Shown here piece after piece: positions 50,541-63,813 of a DNA stretch of 64,000 nucleotides (position 1 is the first letter of the stretch; each line of letters opens with the position of its first letter). The notes under the pieces were generated by a model, which did no database searches, was not told the origin of the DNA, and worked only from the letters and a program-made list of their open reading frames with translations. The DNA comes from Promerops cafer (Eukaryota; Chordata; Aves; Passeriformes; Nectariniidae): the NCBI GenBank assembly GCA_013398275.1, contig VZSE01006226.1:333396-397395 (forward strand), read 5' to 3'. The translations under genes and the position numbers were made by a program.

Positions 50541-51514
50541 TCAAAGCAAAGAAATCAAGAACTTGTTTTTGGAATAAACAGCATTCTCAAGTTGCTGAGG
50601 TTTGGATTGTTCATGTGGTCTTGTTAGAAGCCCAGATTCTTCTTCCAGACATCCAAGAGGTTTGTACACTTGTTGTGTCATTCGATTGAGCTCCAAGCCT
50701 TGTTTTTCAGTGAGAGCAGAAACACCAGCACCAATACTTGGGTGAGCCTCGGATTTGAATAGAGAACTCCTGCTGCTGGTTCCTGCTGCTGTGCCTGTTG
50801 TGATGTTGCAGGTGTTCCACAGAATAAATTCAGTGTTTTCTCCTCTGTCCTGCAGCCTCCTCGTGCTGTGGTCACAGCGGGACAGGGGCAGTTCCGCTCC
50901 TCTGCTTGGCATTGATACAGTGGCCACATTTTCGGTGCAGTTGCCACTTTGCTGATGTGAAGGAGCTGTTGTTTGCTCAGTGAGTCTGAGCTGTTTGCTC
51001 AGAGATGATGCTCCAGAGCCAGCAGAAAAGCTCCTCTTATCAGCATTTCCCATGTCTCTGCTGAAGGGGCTCTGCTGACGCAGCGCCGGCGCTGTGAACC
51101 CTGTAATGGAACACACGCAAAATTAAACTGGAAATCTGAGGATAATGGAAGAATTTTTAGGGGAAGTGCAGCTCAGTGGTAAATAAGTGGTAGATTTGAG
51201 TCTGCTCCATGCTGCTGTTCTGGCAGGTTTAATAGAGGTTTGTGCTCCTATCTCCGTGCAGGAAGTAATGGAGCGGGAACTGGAGCGTGCAGGAAAGCAG
51301 GAAAGCCTTCCCTGAACTCAAAATGCTTTTACTTTCTGTGGGAAAGGATGAGGGCAGGAAAAGCTTAAAAGTGTAAGAACCAAGTGGTAGATTTGAAGGT
51401 CTCATAGGAAGCATATATATATTTTCATCAAGTTTAAAAAGAAATAATGAATTACCTGAAGCTCTGCTCATATCTGGACAGTGATCATAGACCTGTTGGC
51501 TTATATCTGCATTA
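50541..51514 (-). CDS. candidate spliced gene, two 3' coding segments (unrecognised)
   Basis: On the minus strand a long open segment reads from an acceptor-like TTCCATTACAG (intron end at 51101) to a TGA at 50541-50543. It has about 186 codons, is rich in Ser, Thr, Gln and Gly, and has no domain I recognise (internal words include LTEKQGLELNRMTQQVY and PLGCLEEESGLL). Upstream, 51456-51514 is a 59-bp open segment with acceptor CCCTTAG and donor CAG|GTAATT. It codes NADISQQVYDHCPDMSRAS plus one base, and splices in frame to give ...MSRAS-G-FTAPAL. The coordinates span both segments and the intron 51101-51455. If MSRAS holds the start codon, the product would be about 192 residues. A minus-strand AATAAA lies at 49872-49877. 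Against this, a ~190-codon open run is expected roughly once by chance in a 64-kb window. Possibly a nested gene, possibly a chance ORF. Confidence 0.25.
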
Positions 51515-54500
51515 CTAAGGGTATATAAAGTTCTTAGATGACTTATTGGTCATATTATACTTTTTGGTATTTTTTCAGAACACAGAAATAGGCAGTAGAG
51601 ATTCAAAATCAGAGATGAAACAGGGATTTCACTATGAAAACTCAATTTCCAGTCCTGGAGGATGGCAAAAATCCTCATTTATGCTGAATTGAACTCAGCA
51701 TGTGTGAGCTGGTTCTTCTCTGCTTGTGTGACATAATCAGGGGCATTTTGAATACACTTGGGATGTGATCTGTGTGTGTTTCAGATCATGCTACCTTCCA
51801 CAAAGCCTATTTGCTTGGTATGAAATATTTACACATCATTCTACACAAAGATTTGTTAGTCATACATAATGCAGAGTGTTGAGTCTTTGGCTGTGTTAGC
51901 ATCTGCCATCTTAGCTAGCAGTAGGCTTGCTAATTTAAATATTTTAATGAATGAGTCATAACCTTTGTGTAAGAGCACCAAAATTATAATTGTCATTTTA
52001 TTGTACCCACCAATGTATTTTTAGCAAAAGCCCCCTGATTCCAGTGCTCAGTGTGAGGTATTCAGCATAGTTTCGTGTAGGACCCAGCTCGTAAACCGGT
52101 GGAATTCGCTTTAATAAATGTGTAGGACAGAGATATTAGATAATAAATACCCTACTACTGTATTTTCTTCAAATATATTAAATTTTCTGCTTTATCATTT
52201 GACCTTTGGATGGAGTTGCAAATTGCTGATGGGTGAGATTTGAAATCCTTCAGCTCTAGATCTCAGGTGGAGAGTGGCTTTTTATTCAGAGGACATTTTT
52301 CCCTCTGGCACACACAGAAGTCAAGGAAAATGTTACTTCCAAATGCAGCAATCATCCCTTTAAGCCTCCTGAGCCTAATAGGTGCCACCAGAAAATTTGC
52401 TAAGGTTGTAAATAGGTACAGCAAAGCCTTCACTGTGATTAGCATGGATTCTGGTGGAAGGGATTTGTACAACTCTCTGTTATTTAGGACTAGTGATGTA
52501 AGAAAAAATACTTGTCACAGTCATTATCTTACAGCTGAACAGCAGAAGAGCCAACAAGTAGCACCTGGAGATCAGCCAAAATTTTAGAACGTGCCTTCTA
52601 CATTGAACACTCAGTTATGTTGTTGGCTTGAGCTGCATTAAAGGCCATAGCATCTCAAGGATTTTTCCAGGGACTGTTGGTCTCATTTGTGTTGCACAGA
52701 TATGGGAGAAGCCTGTTTGGCTGGGAGCATCAGGGGTTTATTCTGAAGGATGCTTGCAGCTTAATTGGTTTCCTTATATTCTGATGCATAATTATTCCCT
52801 CATACCCCAATAGGTTTTGATGCCCCATTTACTTTAATTGTGAAGTACCACAGGCACTGCATAAATAAAAATAAATATCTAAAGGCAATTTATAAATACA
52901 TCCTTACCCTTAGCCTGCACAAGATTTAGGTGTTTTGGAATTCTCAGGCAAAACACAGTTAGAAATCCTGCTCTCAGCTGAACAGTGGGCTTTTTGATGA
53001 TAAAATGATTCTGTGAATCAAAAAATATTATGCTGTTGCAACACAAACCTATGCAATATTGAGAAATGCAACTAAGATCTCTGTCTTTTTTTTTTTTGTT
53101 CATGGACAGGCAAAGTATAAGCAATGGCTCTGCTTAGAGCCATAAACATAATTCCTCCTTTGCAAACATGTGTCTAACAGGGAGATCAGACTTCAAGAAC
53201 AATGTGGATCATGTAAAGAAAATTTACATTTTATTTATTTATTTCTCTCTTTTTCAAATTTTTCCTTTTACCATGTGGCAGCAGGTTTGATGATAACAAG
53301 GCATATGTGTTCTGGAGAGCAAGCTTAATTAGCTTCTGAAATTATGTCCCCTTGGTAGCTACTTTCTTTTTTTCTTTTTTTTGATGCTGGGAGAAGAAAG
53401 ATTCTGGCCTTGCTGCCCACCAAAGAACGCCAGCAGGAAAAGATAAGGTTTTTATTTGCAAGTGCTTTTTGTGGAGGATAAGTGGCTCAGACTCCAGACA
53501 TCTGCTACAGAGTAAAAGTGAAGAGGGGTTCATGCCCTGTGACTGAGCTCCCCCATTTCTGGAAGGAAAGTTTGCAAACCCTCGAGGATTTTATATCTGG
53601 GTAGGTTACTGTGTCAGAATTCTGTGGGAAGGAGGAAAAATTATGTTTAAGGAGTAGGGAAGAACCTGCTGAGGAGGGTGAGTGGATGGAGGCCGTCACT
53701 TCTTCACTGGTTCCTCCTCTGTTTCCCTGCCTGAGCTGCTTTGGTTCAGGGGAGGGGGGCTTTGGTTGTTTGCTTTTGTGACGTGGGGCTCATTTCTGCA
53801 GGAGCCTGAAAAGGTTCAGTGCTGAAGAAGTGCCCTGAGTAGGCTCAGAATGTGTGCACTGGATCTTGCTGGCAATTTAAAATAAACCCAGGGGTGGGAC
53901 TGAGACACTCTGCCTATCTCTCTATCTTTGTCTTTTACTTAACATGAAATCTTGGTTCGGGTCCCATTTGTCTCTATTACTCCTTTAAAGAATTGCTTTG
54001 CCACATCTGAGGGCTTTAACCATTTCTGATGAACAAACTCACTAAATTTTTGTGTTGGTGAAGTGATATTTCTGTTACAGGACATGTTACTGTAGGAAAT
54101 ACGCTGCATTTGGGACTCATCACAGATATTCATAAACTGAACCCTGGGTTGAAGATTTTGTGAGAGTGATGGTTAATAAATGAGAGGATTATTATTAACT
54201 TAGCAGGCAAATCTAGCTGTGTGTAGCATCTGTCCTGAGGAGTCACAGTTTCCTCTTTTGCAGGCTCAGTGTTGTGCATCTCATTTTAAAGATGCTTTTC
54301 CTACCTTCTGTATTTACATGCCTCCATCAGTACGAGTTTCACTGGACAGGAAGAGTTTGTGGCACGGACCAAAGGCGTGTGAGGTGTGTGAGAGTGTGGC
54401 ATTGCTCCTCCTGTTCCAAGTACACACTTCCTGCAGCCCAGAACCTGCAATTTAGCAGAGGAAATTGCTGGCCAGTGGGATTATTGCTTCATATGCTTAC

Positions 54501-55157
54501 AGGAGTAAAATCAAAGGGTGAGAAAGAAGGGGCTGAAAATTTAAACTACCTCCCATTTGTTTGGAGATGAGAGGGAGGCAAAAGGGACAAGTAAACCCTT
54601 AAGTTCATATTTTAAGTGATGCCTCCTTGCCACTCCTACATGGGTTTCTATGGAAACAGAAGCAGAAACTGGGCCATTGGCAGCCAAGAATCCATTTACA
54701 CTTTAAATTTACTGCTTGAGCAGCCATGCAGTTTTCTTGTGCAAATGAAATCATAATGGAGTAACACATGCTAAGTAAATTGGGGGTAAGTTGAAAACAG
54801 CAAATATTAAATATCTTCCATGGATATGCCAAAAACCCCTCCACCTTTTTTTCTGAAAGACCATCAAGTGATAAGTCAGATTATATTTTATCAAGAAACT
54901 ACTTTCTTGTGGCTTTACAAATATGCATTGGAAGTATATTAAGCAGGTAATTATGTTCTCTCCATTAATTAGGGATGTAGTTTACTCTCTTAGGCAACGT
55001 GGCTGTTTCCTGCTTGGGATGCAGGAAAAAAAAAACCAAGTTGCACTTTCCTTACTGCTCATCTTCTAATAAATTCCATGGAGAGATTCTCAGGCATGGC
55101 TCGTGGATCTTGCACAACCACAACTGATATTTATTTAAGCCTGATTAGAAGATAAGG

Positions 55158-55268
55158 CCAGCTTAGATGGGGTCCTGAGCATGGTGGGTGACATCCCTGC
55201 CCATGCTGGGGGTTTGGGACCTGATGATCTTGAAGGGCCGTTCCAACTTCAATTATTCTGTGATTCTG
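55158..55268 (+). mobile_element. CR1 LINE 3' end fragment
   Basis: Contains TTAGATGGGGTCCTGAGCA, ACATCCCTGCCCATGCTGGG, TTTGGGACCTGATGATCTTG and a TTCCAACTTC...ATTCTGTGATTCT tail in CR1 order, moderately diverged. Confidence 0.88.
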
Positions 55269-55411
55269 TTCTAAAAATGCTTCTACTGCTTGGGATAAAA
55301 CTGTTGTCAGATACTTGCCACTATTAGAAACTTTGCTCAAGTTATTAAGCACTTGCTGAAGCTGTTTGGGTTGATGTTTTCTGGTTTAGTTGGTTTTCCT
55401 CTTTTTGTTGA

Positions 55412-55436
55412 TTTTTTTTTTTTTTTTTTTTTTTTT
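55412..55436 (+). repeat. poly-T run (25 T)
   Basis: The longest homopolymer in the window. On the minus strand it would be a poly-A, but no retroposon body is seen beside it. Confidence 0.9.
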
Positions 55437-58270
55437 ATTCTGGTGAGCTTTGATTAGAAAAATGATAATGCTCATGTGCTTTTAAGAAAAATGTTTTCTT
55501 TTGGAAACGTACCTGAATTATGTGCTGTGTTTGGTTCTGTTTGTCAGTTCTCTAGCTGCACTCGCTCCCTCAGCTGCCTCTCTGAAATCTGGTGGAAATC
55601 CCAGAGCTTTTCTCCAGGGCTAACGAGCTGCGGGGGTGGGTGGATACACCTGGAGTCAGGGAGGAGGCTGGGCTGAGCCATGGCCTCATGAACAGCCATG
55701 GAAGAGGGACAGGACCTGGAGAGAAACAGGGATAACCCAGGAACCACACCTGTGTGGAGCAAAGAGTTAAGGAAGGAGAGAGCCTGAATGAATAGGAAGA
55801 ACGGATAAACGGGATGCATCATGAGGAGTAGAGCAGGTGAAATGCTCAAATAACAAAGAAAAGGAAGTAGGGATGAGGGTAGAAGATAAGTGGGACTGAG
55901 GACAAACTGGGAAGACTGGGACTGGCAGAAGATGGAGGCTAAGCCTGTGCTAAGAAGCCTGAGGAATGGAGAATTGGCACGGAATGTGATTCTAGAATGA
56001 GAAACTGCCTGGGATAAAGTTTGGTAAATGAAGTATCTTCAGAGGCTGAAGTGGCAGCTAAGAGAAATGCCAGGGAGCAGTTTAGTCTGTATTGGGATCT
56101 CTCCCAGCCTCTTGCCATGTTTTCCCTGGGGGCTGGACCAAGAGAGAGCTGCAGTCCCTGCAGGGCTCTTCCCTCAGCCCTCTGACAGGGCTTCTGAAAG
56201 GGTAGCAGGGCCATGGATTTCCTGCGTGGGCCTCAACATGATGGCAAAATACAAGAATTTGTTTTGCCTTTGTGAACCTCATTCCCATTCATACTTAATT
56301 TTTTTAGTTTTTCCCCGAGCAGTTGGTGGCTCTGGGTCTTGCTGACACCAGTGAAATATGCCAGTCGTGAAGGTAGCGAGTGCTGGCAGCAGAGCAACTG
56401 TTTTGACAGACCAGGAGATGTGCAAAGAAAGTGTTCCTCCATTTTCTCCTGCTCCTGGTCAGAGATAAACACTTGCATGGCACGGGGAGATTCCACAATT
56501 CCAGAGCCACGTGGCAATTGCAGAGCAGCTGCTGCTGCTGCCTTCGGCTGTGCAGCGCACGGAATGCTCCTGCTCCTGTAAAAACGGGAGGGAAGAGCCA
56601 GAAGCACCCGGTGTGTGCAAGGAGAGAAAGCCCAATCCATGGAGATGAGAAGAGGGAACTTGTTAAATATGTCCAGCATCAGAGTCACAGGGGGTCAGAG
56701 ACGTTCTGAGGGATGAAGGGCAAGGAGCACTGCAGGCTTAGAGCCACCGGAGACATCTGCGCCCGTGGGGGCTCGTGGCACGCGCAGATAGACTTGTCAG
56801 AGAAAACCTATAAAGCAGGGCTGACAGCTAAAGAGGCACTACAAGCCCGTGTTTGAGGAACAGAAAAGAGGCAATTTATTGTTATTACTGCTGGAACAAG
56901 TGGTACAGCCAGAGTGTTGCTGAAACAGGTATGACACGCAGTGAAAAACGCTCCAAGCCATTGCAGCTTAGGGGAACTTCAGTGGGATTCCTCTGGAGAA
57001 ATAACTCAGAGTCGTGAAACGGTTTTGAAGGTAGTTTTAAAAGAATGATAGTACTAGGAGAGGCTTGGGATATTTTGTTTTCTTGAGGAGGAGATGGCAG
57101 CTTTCTGTGGGGACTGAATATTGCCCAGGTACCTGCAGGACTGTCAGCCATCAAAATTAAATGTGCAAAGCACATTTAAAATTAGAAAGTCAGCAATGGA
57201 GGCTGTGGAGATCTATAGGATCTATAGGATTTGGGGGGAAATTAAAAAAAAAGTTAACTCCTGTTGATATTTGGGGTACATATAACACATCCATACCTCT
57301 CCCAACGTGTAGGACCACTTGTTCTTTGGGTCTGGAGAGAAAAAGGAGTGTTTTGTGCCAGCGTTCCGTGGGGTTCATGTGGTGCATGTGGGTGATCAGG
57401 TGTCTGCTGAGAATGAGCCTGGCAGTCAAGCACAGAGCTGGTAAAATGCATTTATGGTGCCTGGATTTCACAGGAGCCAGAGTAGAGGCCAGCAGGAAGG
57501 ATCAGTGGTGAACATGACATCTGTGCTCAGAAGGAGAAAATGTGAGGCAGCTGCTGGTTTTCTGATGGTCAATTCTGTGGGAAGTTTTAACCCAGAATTT
57601 CAAAAATGATAGGTGGGAACCTGAAAGTGAATGGGAAGCAGATGGGAACTGGTGTAAATGGATTTTTTTTTCATGCTGGTTTGGAAAGAGTAATAGCAGA
57701 GATTAGGTGTTTTTTTAAACAAGATTAATGCAGGAGAGTCAATCTGTTTGGTTTGAAACAAACCATTACTTTAGCATTCCACGGGAAATGATTATTGAAG
57801 GTGGAAAAAATTGGATAGGAAGATGGCTAAGGGGTCAACTACAAGCAGCTGTGAACAAAATACAGTTTTCAGGATGGATAGAGAGTAATGATTTTGTGCC
57901 ATGATTAGAAGATATTATTAGATGTTTGCTCATTAAATTTTGGCTAATGTGAAATTGAGAGGATTTTGCTCAGATGGAGAAAAACTCATCATGCAGGGCA
58001 AATACAAAGGAATTGCCAGCTGCATAGGTGGATGTGGAGAAGTTACAGGGCACTGGTCAAAGCTGTGCCCCAGGGATGGGAATTATAAACTGGGTGGTGG
58101 GGAGATTTTGGAGCTGGAGATACTGGGCTGTGAGGGGGGCTGCAGCTGTGGAATCTGGAAGCAGCAATTGCTCATGGAACCAGCTTCTCAGTCTAGATTC
58201 TGAGAAAAGGCCGACGAGTTGCTTGGTCTGTGCTATAAAGGAACTTTTTTCTACCCGTTTTTTCCTTTTC

Positions 58271-58288
58271 TTTTTTTTTTTTTTTTTT
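58271..58288 (+). repeat. poly-T run
   Basis: Eighteen T within a longer pyrimidine-rich stretch (58250-58290). Confidence 0.9.
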
Positions 58289-58484
58289 AATATGCTTTCA
58301 GTTTAAGAAACACTCTAGCCCCAAGTCCTCAGAGCACTGCTGTGCTCCTGAAAGGGCTTTTAGGTCCCTCCTGCTGCCAGCAGGGGCCTCCCCGAAGTCT
58401 AGAACTCACTAATAGACGTATTTCACTTCTGTGATCATCTATTTACCTATCAGCAATAAGAGGAGAGATTTTCAGGTTCCTTTC

Positions 58485-58975
58485 CGTTCAGAAGCTCGGC
58501 TGCCACGGAATGCAAAGCGTGGGCAGAAGGACCTGTGCAGTGAAGCCCGGGTCTCCTTTTGCCGCGGCTGGACGTCCCCTGCTCCCGCGGAGGAGAATCT
58601 CGCTGCTGTCACTGGGAATTCGCTTTCCCGGCTTTTAGGGGCGAGCCCGAGCGGTGTCTGAGAGCGGGGGTCTGCGCTGGGGGTCTCTCGGCCCGGCTGG
58701 CGGGTCCCCTCGGGGCAGTGGGACATGTCACTCTCGCAGGGCTCTAAGAGCGCCGGCTCCTCCCGGCTCTCGCGGCTGCTCCTCGGCCAGGCTCTGCTGC
58801 GCAGCCTCCCCGCGTGCTTTGGCAGTCTCCTGCACGGAGCTTGTGGAAGGCTTGGAAGCTCGGAGTAAACTCTCAGGGACGTCCAGCCGTCTACTTTCCA
58901 CTCTCCTCGCGTGCCCCGGGGCTGGAGCAGACGCACGCCGGGGTTTTGTTTTCCCAGGATGCGGCCGCGCATCCT
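58485..58975. promoter_or_regulatory. intragenic CpG island, candidate promoter
   Basis: About 490 bases of GC/CpG-rich unique sequence (TGCCGCGGCTGGACG, GCGAGCCCGAGCGG, GAGCGCCGGCTCCTC, ATGCGGCCGCGCATC) in an AT-rich intron. A minus-strand donor-like GATAG|GTAAAT lies just beyond it (exon end 58447) and a plus-strand CCCAG|GTGAAG at about 59021, so either direction could be transcribed. Minus-strand transcription would run toward the candidate gene at 51.5-50.5 kb. The 166-codon minus and 130-codon plus open frames are probably due to GC content. Confidence 0.5.
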
Positions 58976-60864
58976 CGCACGGATTTATTTTAGTCCTTTT
59001 AATCAGTTTTCTGGTCCCAGGTGAAGCAGAGTGGACTGAATGCTGAGGGTGGAGACAAATACTCTAAGCTGCAAAAACCCCTGGAGTGGGGCAGGATTTT
59101 AATCCATGCGTATCTTTATTATCTTTATTCCTGCACACTTCAAAAGACTTTCACTTGTTGCTTCCCTGGCTAGAAATGCTCTACACTGTGTACATTGGAA
59201 ATACAGACCATACAAATTTATTCCTTGTGTTCAAAACAACTTCTGATCCTCATCTTTGCATCTCAACAGAAAAAAAATATATATCTTTTTAGGTTTATGG
59301 CTATTTTTTGTTGTTTTTTGGGTTTTTTTAAGCAAAAAATAAACACAATTCTTTGAACGTGAGACACAGGAACACATTAATTTGATTCCATCTGCTGAAT
59401 AATTTTTGTGACTTTAATTGCACCCCAGTTCTTCCCAACACATGAAGACATATGTTCCTAAACTAATTGAATATAGCTTCTGGTCTTGGCAGGGGTCCAG
59501 TACACTGTTGAATCAACAACAATATTAAGAATTATTTCAGTTGTAGTATGTTAAATGATCTCTTCACCATTTTCAATTTGGAAAATCCTGTGACAAAATG
59601 AAATATAGGCTCATAAAAAGCTGGCTAAATACCCCAAATTAGATAGTAGTTGCCAAGAAGCTTTCTGATTAAAATGGTACTTTTTTGCCATTTGTGTGTT
59701 TTGGCTGTAAATTTTATATTGCAGCTCCTTTCAGGTGCTTTTGTTAGGTTGATAAATGTGGCTGTTGTGGCCTTAAATTCTTCCCTTGCATTTCTAAATG
59801 AAAAATATCTAAAGGTCGTAAGATTTCTTATCTGTGAGATTATCAAGCTGATTATCAAAAAGTGCTGAAAATCTGCTTCCAAACCCAGATCTCGATACAA
59901 TTTACCAGCTCAGAGATATCCTATACATGTGGAAAGCTTCCTTTTCATTTTGTCTCTGGTGTTCACCTCGTCCCTCCTTCAGGCCGTCAGCTGAGTTTTG
60001 TGGCTGCTGGCTCTTCCCGGACCTGTGTGCTCTGACAGGATTGACAGCAGCCTGGCTTGCCTGGAGCAAGCCAGGGAGATGCAGAGTGGGGCTTGGAAGG
60101 ATCCCTGACCTTTCCCAGCAGGTTCATCACGGTCCCTGTGTAATTACAAGCGTGTGGGATCAGCAGCAGAGGCTGAGCCCGAGCTCGCCTGAGTGCTTGC
60201 TGCTGCTGTGTCAAGGAATTTCAATAATCTGTGCCAGAGCTGCATTATGCAGATGCCAGGGTGCTTTTGGAAGGGAAGAAATAGAAATAATTGCTTCCTG
60301 CCTCTGAGAGGGGATGCACATCTGAAAGTCGAGGCACATGTTCTGGCTTGTGTGGTGAAGTTGCAGGAATTTTGTTCAATCAGTGCCACTGCCTTCTCTG
60401 AGCTCAGAGTTGGAGAAGTGCAGCCCAGTGCTTTGCATATCAGGAACTGAAAAATCATATAAATGCAGCTGAGTTTCTTTACTGTGTACTGACTTGCAGC
60501 CCAGTGTTAGGTTAGCTTGAATAAACATATAAAATACTTTTATTAAATATTGGTATTTAGAGGCCAGGAGGTGCTTTTAGTGCTTGGTCACTTCACAGGG
60601 TTGGTGAAGCTACAAAAATGTCCTGTGTTATATTTATCTGCATAAATGCTTATGGACTGGGTTGTTTTCAGAACAGATTTAAATAATTCATCAGGTCTGT
60701 CTTTTGCTTATGAGTTAATAATCCTTCCTTGCACAGCATCACAATGCATGTTAAAAAATTTCCTTCTGGAGGCAGGAAAAATGCCTTAAACTTCAACACC
60801 CCTGAGAGGACACGCTGGAACTCATCTGTGCCTTTTTACTTGTAGTTAATGGGCCCAGAACTGT

Positions 60865-60940
60865 GGTTCAGGGCTGGGTTAATGGCTGGATTCCATGATC
60901 TTAGAGGGCTTTTCCAGCCTAAATGACTCTGGGATTCTGG
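60865..60940 (+). mobile_element. CR1 LINE 3' end fragment
   Basis: GGTTCAGGGCTGGGTTAATG, GCTGGATTCCATGATCTTAG and TTTTCCAGCCTAAATGACTC with a TGGGATTCTGG end match a CR1 3' end. Confidence 0.82.
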
Positions 60941-62929
60941 TGAAACCTCTGTGGAACCCACTTCTGCTTCTTACTGGTTTAATCACCTTGGTTGTGGAGC
61001 GTTACTAATTCCCAATATTCCTAATTCCATGGTGACAGTTTCCACCCCAAAAGGTAAGAAAGAATTGCAGACTAATTCCAGGCTTTTTTGTGGATGTCAG
61101 GGAGGTACCCAGTCGTGCTCTCTTGCCCCAAGGAAGGATGAAACTGTACCTAATGAAACAACTTGGCATGAAATGAACTGAAAGCCTTGAGGAAGGGCTT
61201 GAAGCTCAGGCTCTGAGGTGTGTGGATGTGTTCACATACTAGAAATACTATATAGAATATAACTTCAAAGTGGCACCTCCAAGGGAAGAGGGAGGGAGGA
61301 AGAATAATATACTAATAATTCTCTTTATTTGAAGGTTAAAAGGATGCTGAAGCAGAAATTGCAGTGTTCAGAGCATCCTGTTAAATGACAAATAACCTCT
61401 TCCGTGTCCCAATTTTTCCTTCATAACCAACCTTTCCTTTCTCCTCCTGTTAGAAGTGTGGATGTCATTCACATGTTATGTGAGCAGAAGCAAAAGTATA
61501 TGAAGGCAAAATATTGAATCCAGGGTCCCCTTTTTAACACAGCTTCAGGTTTATGGGAGTTTGCACTGATTTTATTTTTCCTTCAGTCTGAGCAAGAGGA
61601 AGATACAACAGGAGGGTACATAAGCACATTTATTCCCAGATCTTTTAGGTGAGACCTTAAAGGAATCCTCTCTTAGGTGTCTGTGATACAGTGGTCATCA
61701 AATCTCCCAAAAAATCAGGCTTGAAGGTGTCTCACTGCCCTATCTGGGATAAACTTGCAGAGGGAAGGTTGAGAAAGGAGCCCTTTCCTTCTCAGTGCTG
61801 TGTGTTTAGGCCCAGCAGTTGTAGTAAAACTCAGTGCTGCAGTTTTTGATGCTCTGCCTCAAAACAGAGAGTTTTAAAAGCAGATTTTTTAATTTGAGAG
61901 GTGCATTTTGCAGCACCAGCACAGGCAAGTGGTTGAGTTCATGGGAGGCAATTGGCACGAGTGTTGTCTGTGTACAGATGCTGTCCCTGAGCTCTTTGAG
62001 CCAAGACCATTTCCAAATTAAAAGGGAATTTTAGAATTTTAGCTAAAAAGCACCTGCATGCTGCTTCTTAAATCAGCAGCAGCTGCAATCTCTTTGTGTT
62101 ATGTTTCCCTGCATCTGGCCTGGCCTGGTACTGCTCTACATGTTGAGTCATTTAACCACTCATAAAAACAAGAAATAATGTACATCTGAAGGGCTATGTG
62201 CATGTTTTTCCTTTCTATCTGAAGAAATGTGACCTTTCTCTGCCACGCTGATACCACCACTTATTTCTCTTGTCACGTTCCATGATAGCTGTCCACTGTT
62301 ATGATTTAGAAATGCTTTATCTTGCTTTTCCAGCAGCTCAAAAACTGACCTAGTTGTGCAAGAGGAGTGTTAAACCCAGAGGTGGTTGTATCCCTTTATT
62401 AAGTGTGGGATAAAACCAATCTAGCTCCAGAAGGTAGAATTTGTAGAGATCTCTTTGATATTTTTCCCGTCTTTGGTGAATTTTAAAACTCCGGTGTCTT
62501 ATCGGTGCAAGCAGATTGTTCTGAGCAGAAGAGCACTGAGAGCCCAGCAAGTTCCCTTTAGCGGCTGTGCTGCTGCCCAGCCAGAAGGGGAGCTCCAGGC
62601 TGGGACTGTGCCCGGCTGCTCCCCGAGCGCTGCCTGGTGCCTGGCAGAGTTTGCTCGCTGTTGATTTGGGCTCACTGCCTCGAGCTTACTGTTTTAAATC
62701 ACCGTGCTTCGAAAGGAGGCACAGATTAATTGTGTATCTCTCATTCACAAAAGCAATCGAGTCGCGGGATTTTTTTTTGCCTGGGTTGATTAGGTAGATG
62801 AGGAGCAGATAAACACAAAATGAGGCCATTGTTACTGTGCCACAGCTCTCGGTTTATTTTTGCTTTGCAGTTAAAGAAAAGCAGTGTTTAAAATCTTGTC
62901 CAGCTGCAGAACGTTTATTCAGCATCTAA

Positions 62930-63030
62930 AGGTTTCTGCATTGAATGTGCATTAATAAGTCACAAGAATTAATAATTTACAATAGAATACAGATAAAATG
63001 ATTGGGCTTCTACTCAGCTGCATGCAAATT
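62930..63030. promoter_or_regulatory. candidate conserved non-coding element
   Basis: A repeat-free block with TGCATTAATAAG, AATTAATAATTTAC and GATTGGGC words. Picked by composition only. Confidence 0.15.
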
Positions 63031-63796
63031 TAACTTAATTCATCCACACGAGCAAAATAAAAAAGGAAGAGGCTGCAAGATACATCTAAGAACTACGCAG
63101 GGATTGGCTCCATCCATCTTTGCTCTTTGTGGTTCTGGAGCAAAGAGATAAATGGGAAAAGCCACCAGGAAAAATATGAAACTCTCCTTGTTTTGGGAGA
63201 AAGAAAGAAGGACTTTTTTAGAAAACACTTCTAAATAAATACTGCTGTTTGTTACAAGTGTACAGAGCATCTAATTGTCTGGGTACATTTTCTGTGCCAG
63301 GAAGTTAATGGAATTAAATACATAACTAGATTTTGAACTGAAGCAGATTGAATTTATGGCCATTAATATTAGAAAATTTAACTGTGCTAAAATGGCAACC
63401 TGAAAATCTAATCCTTTGAAGTATCAATTCAATTCTGGAGAAACCAGTTAATGGAAGGTCTACATAGATAGGGCCAAGTGCTTCATATAATCTCCAAATG
63501 TGCTGTTTTTGGCCACCCTTCTGTCGGTACCTTTTGAATTTCTAGCCTGGAGACACTACTTAAATCCCTTTTCCATGCCAAGAACAGACCATCTCACAGT
63601 TTTCTTTCTCAGTCACAGGTCATCAACAGGAGAAAAATTCAGTAGTGATGCCTCCCTTCTGTCCTTCATCGAACCAATCTGAACTAATGTGGATTTTATC
63701 ACCTACTTTTGGAGAGAAATTTCTTTAGTTTGGTGACTCTTTTAAATTTGGGGTCAAATAGCTGACTAAGGATTTTTTGATGCTTAGAATTCCAAG

Positions 63797-63813
63797 TAAT
63801 AATAATAATAATA
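63797..63813 (+). repeat. (AAT)n microsatellite
   Basis: Five to six AAT units after CAAGT. Confidence 0.9.

Noticed and set aside
51785..51817. 33-bp plus-strand stretch with acceptor TGTGTTTCAG and donor GTATGA
   Set aside because: Too short to judge, no SHANK match; splice-like ends this close occur by chance.
57500..57520. CAGTGGTGAACATGACATC, briefly resembling the SHANK segment QVVNMI
   Set aside because: Flanking codons do not match, the frame breaks, and there is no acceptor; coincidence.
58472..58972. 166-codon minus-strand and 130-codon plus-strand open frames in the CpG island
   Set aside because: Low stop density due to GC content; no domain and mutually overlapping.
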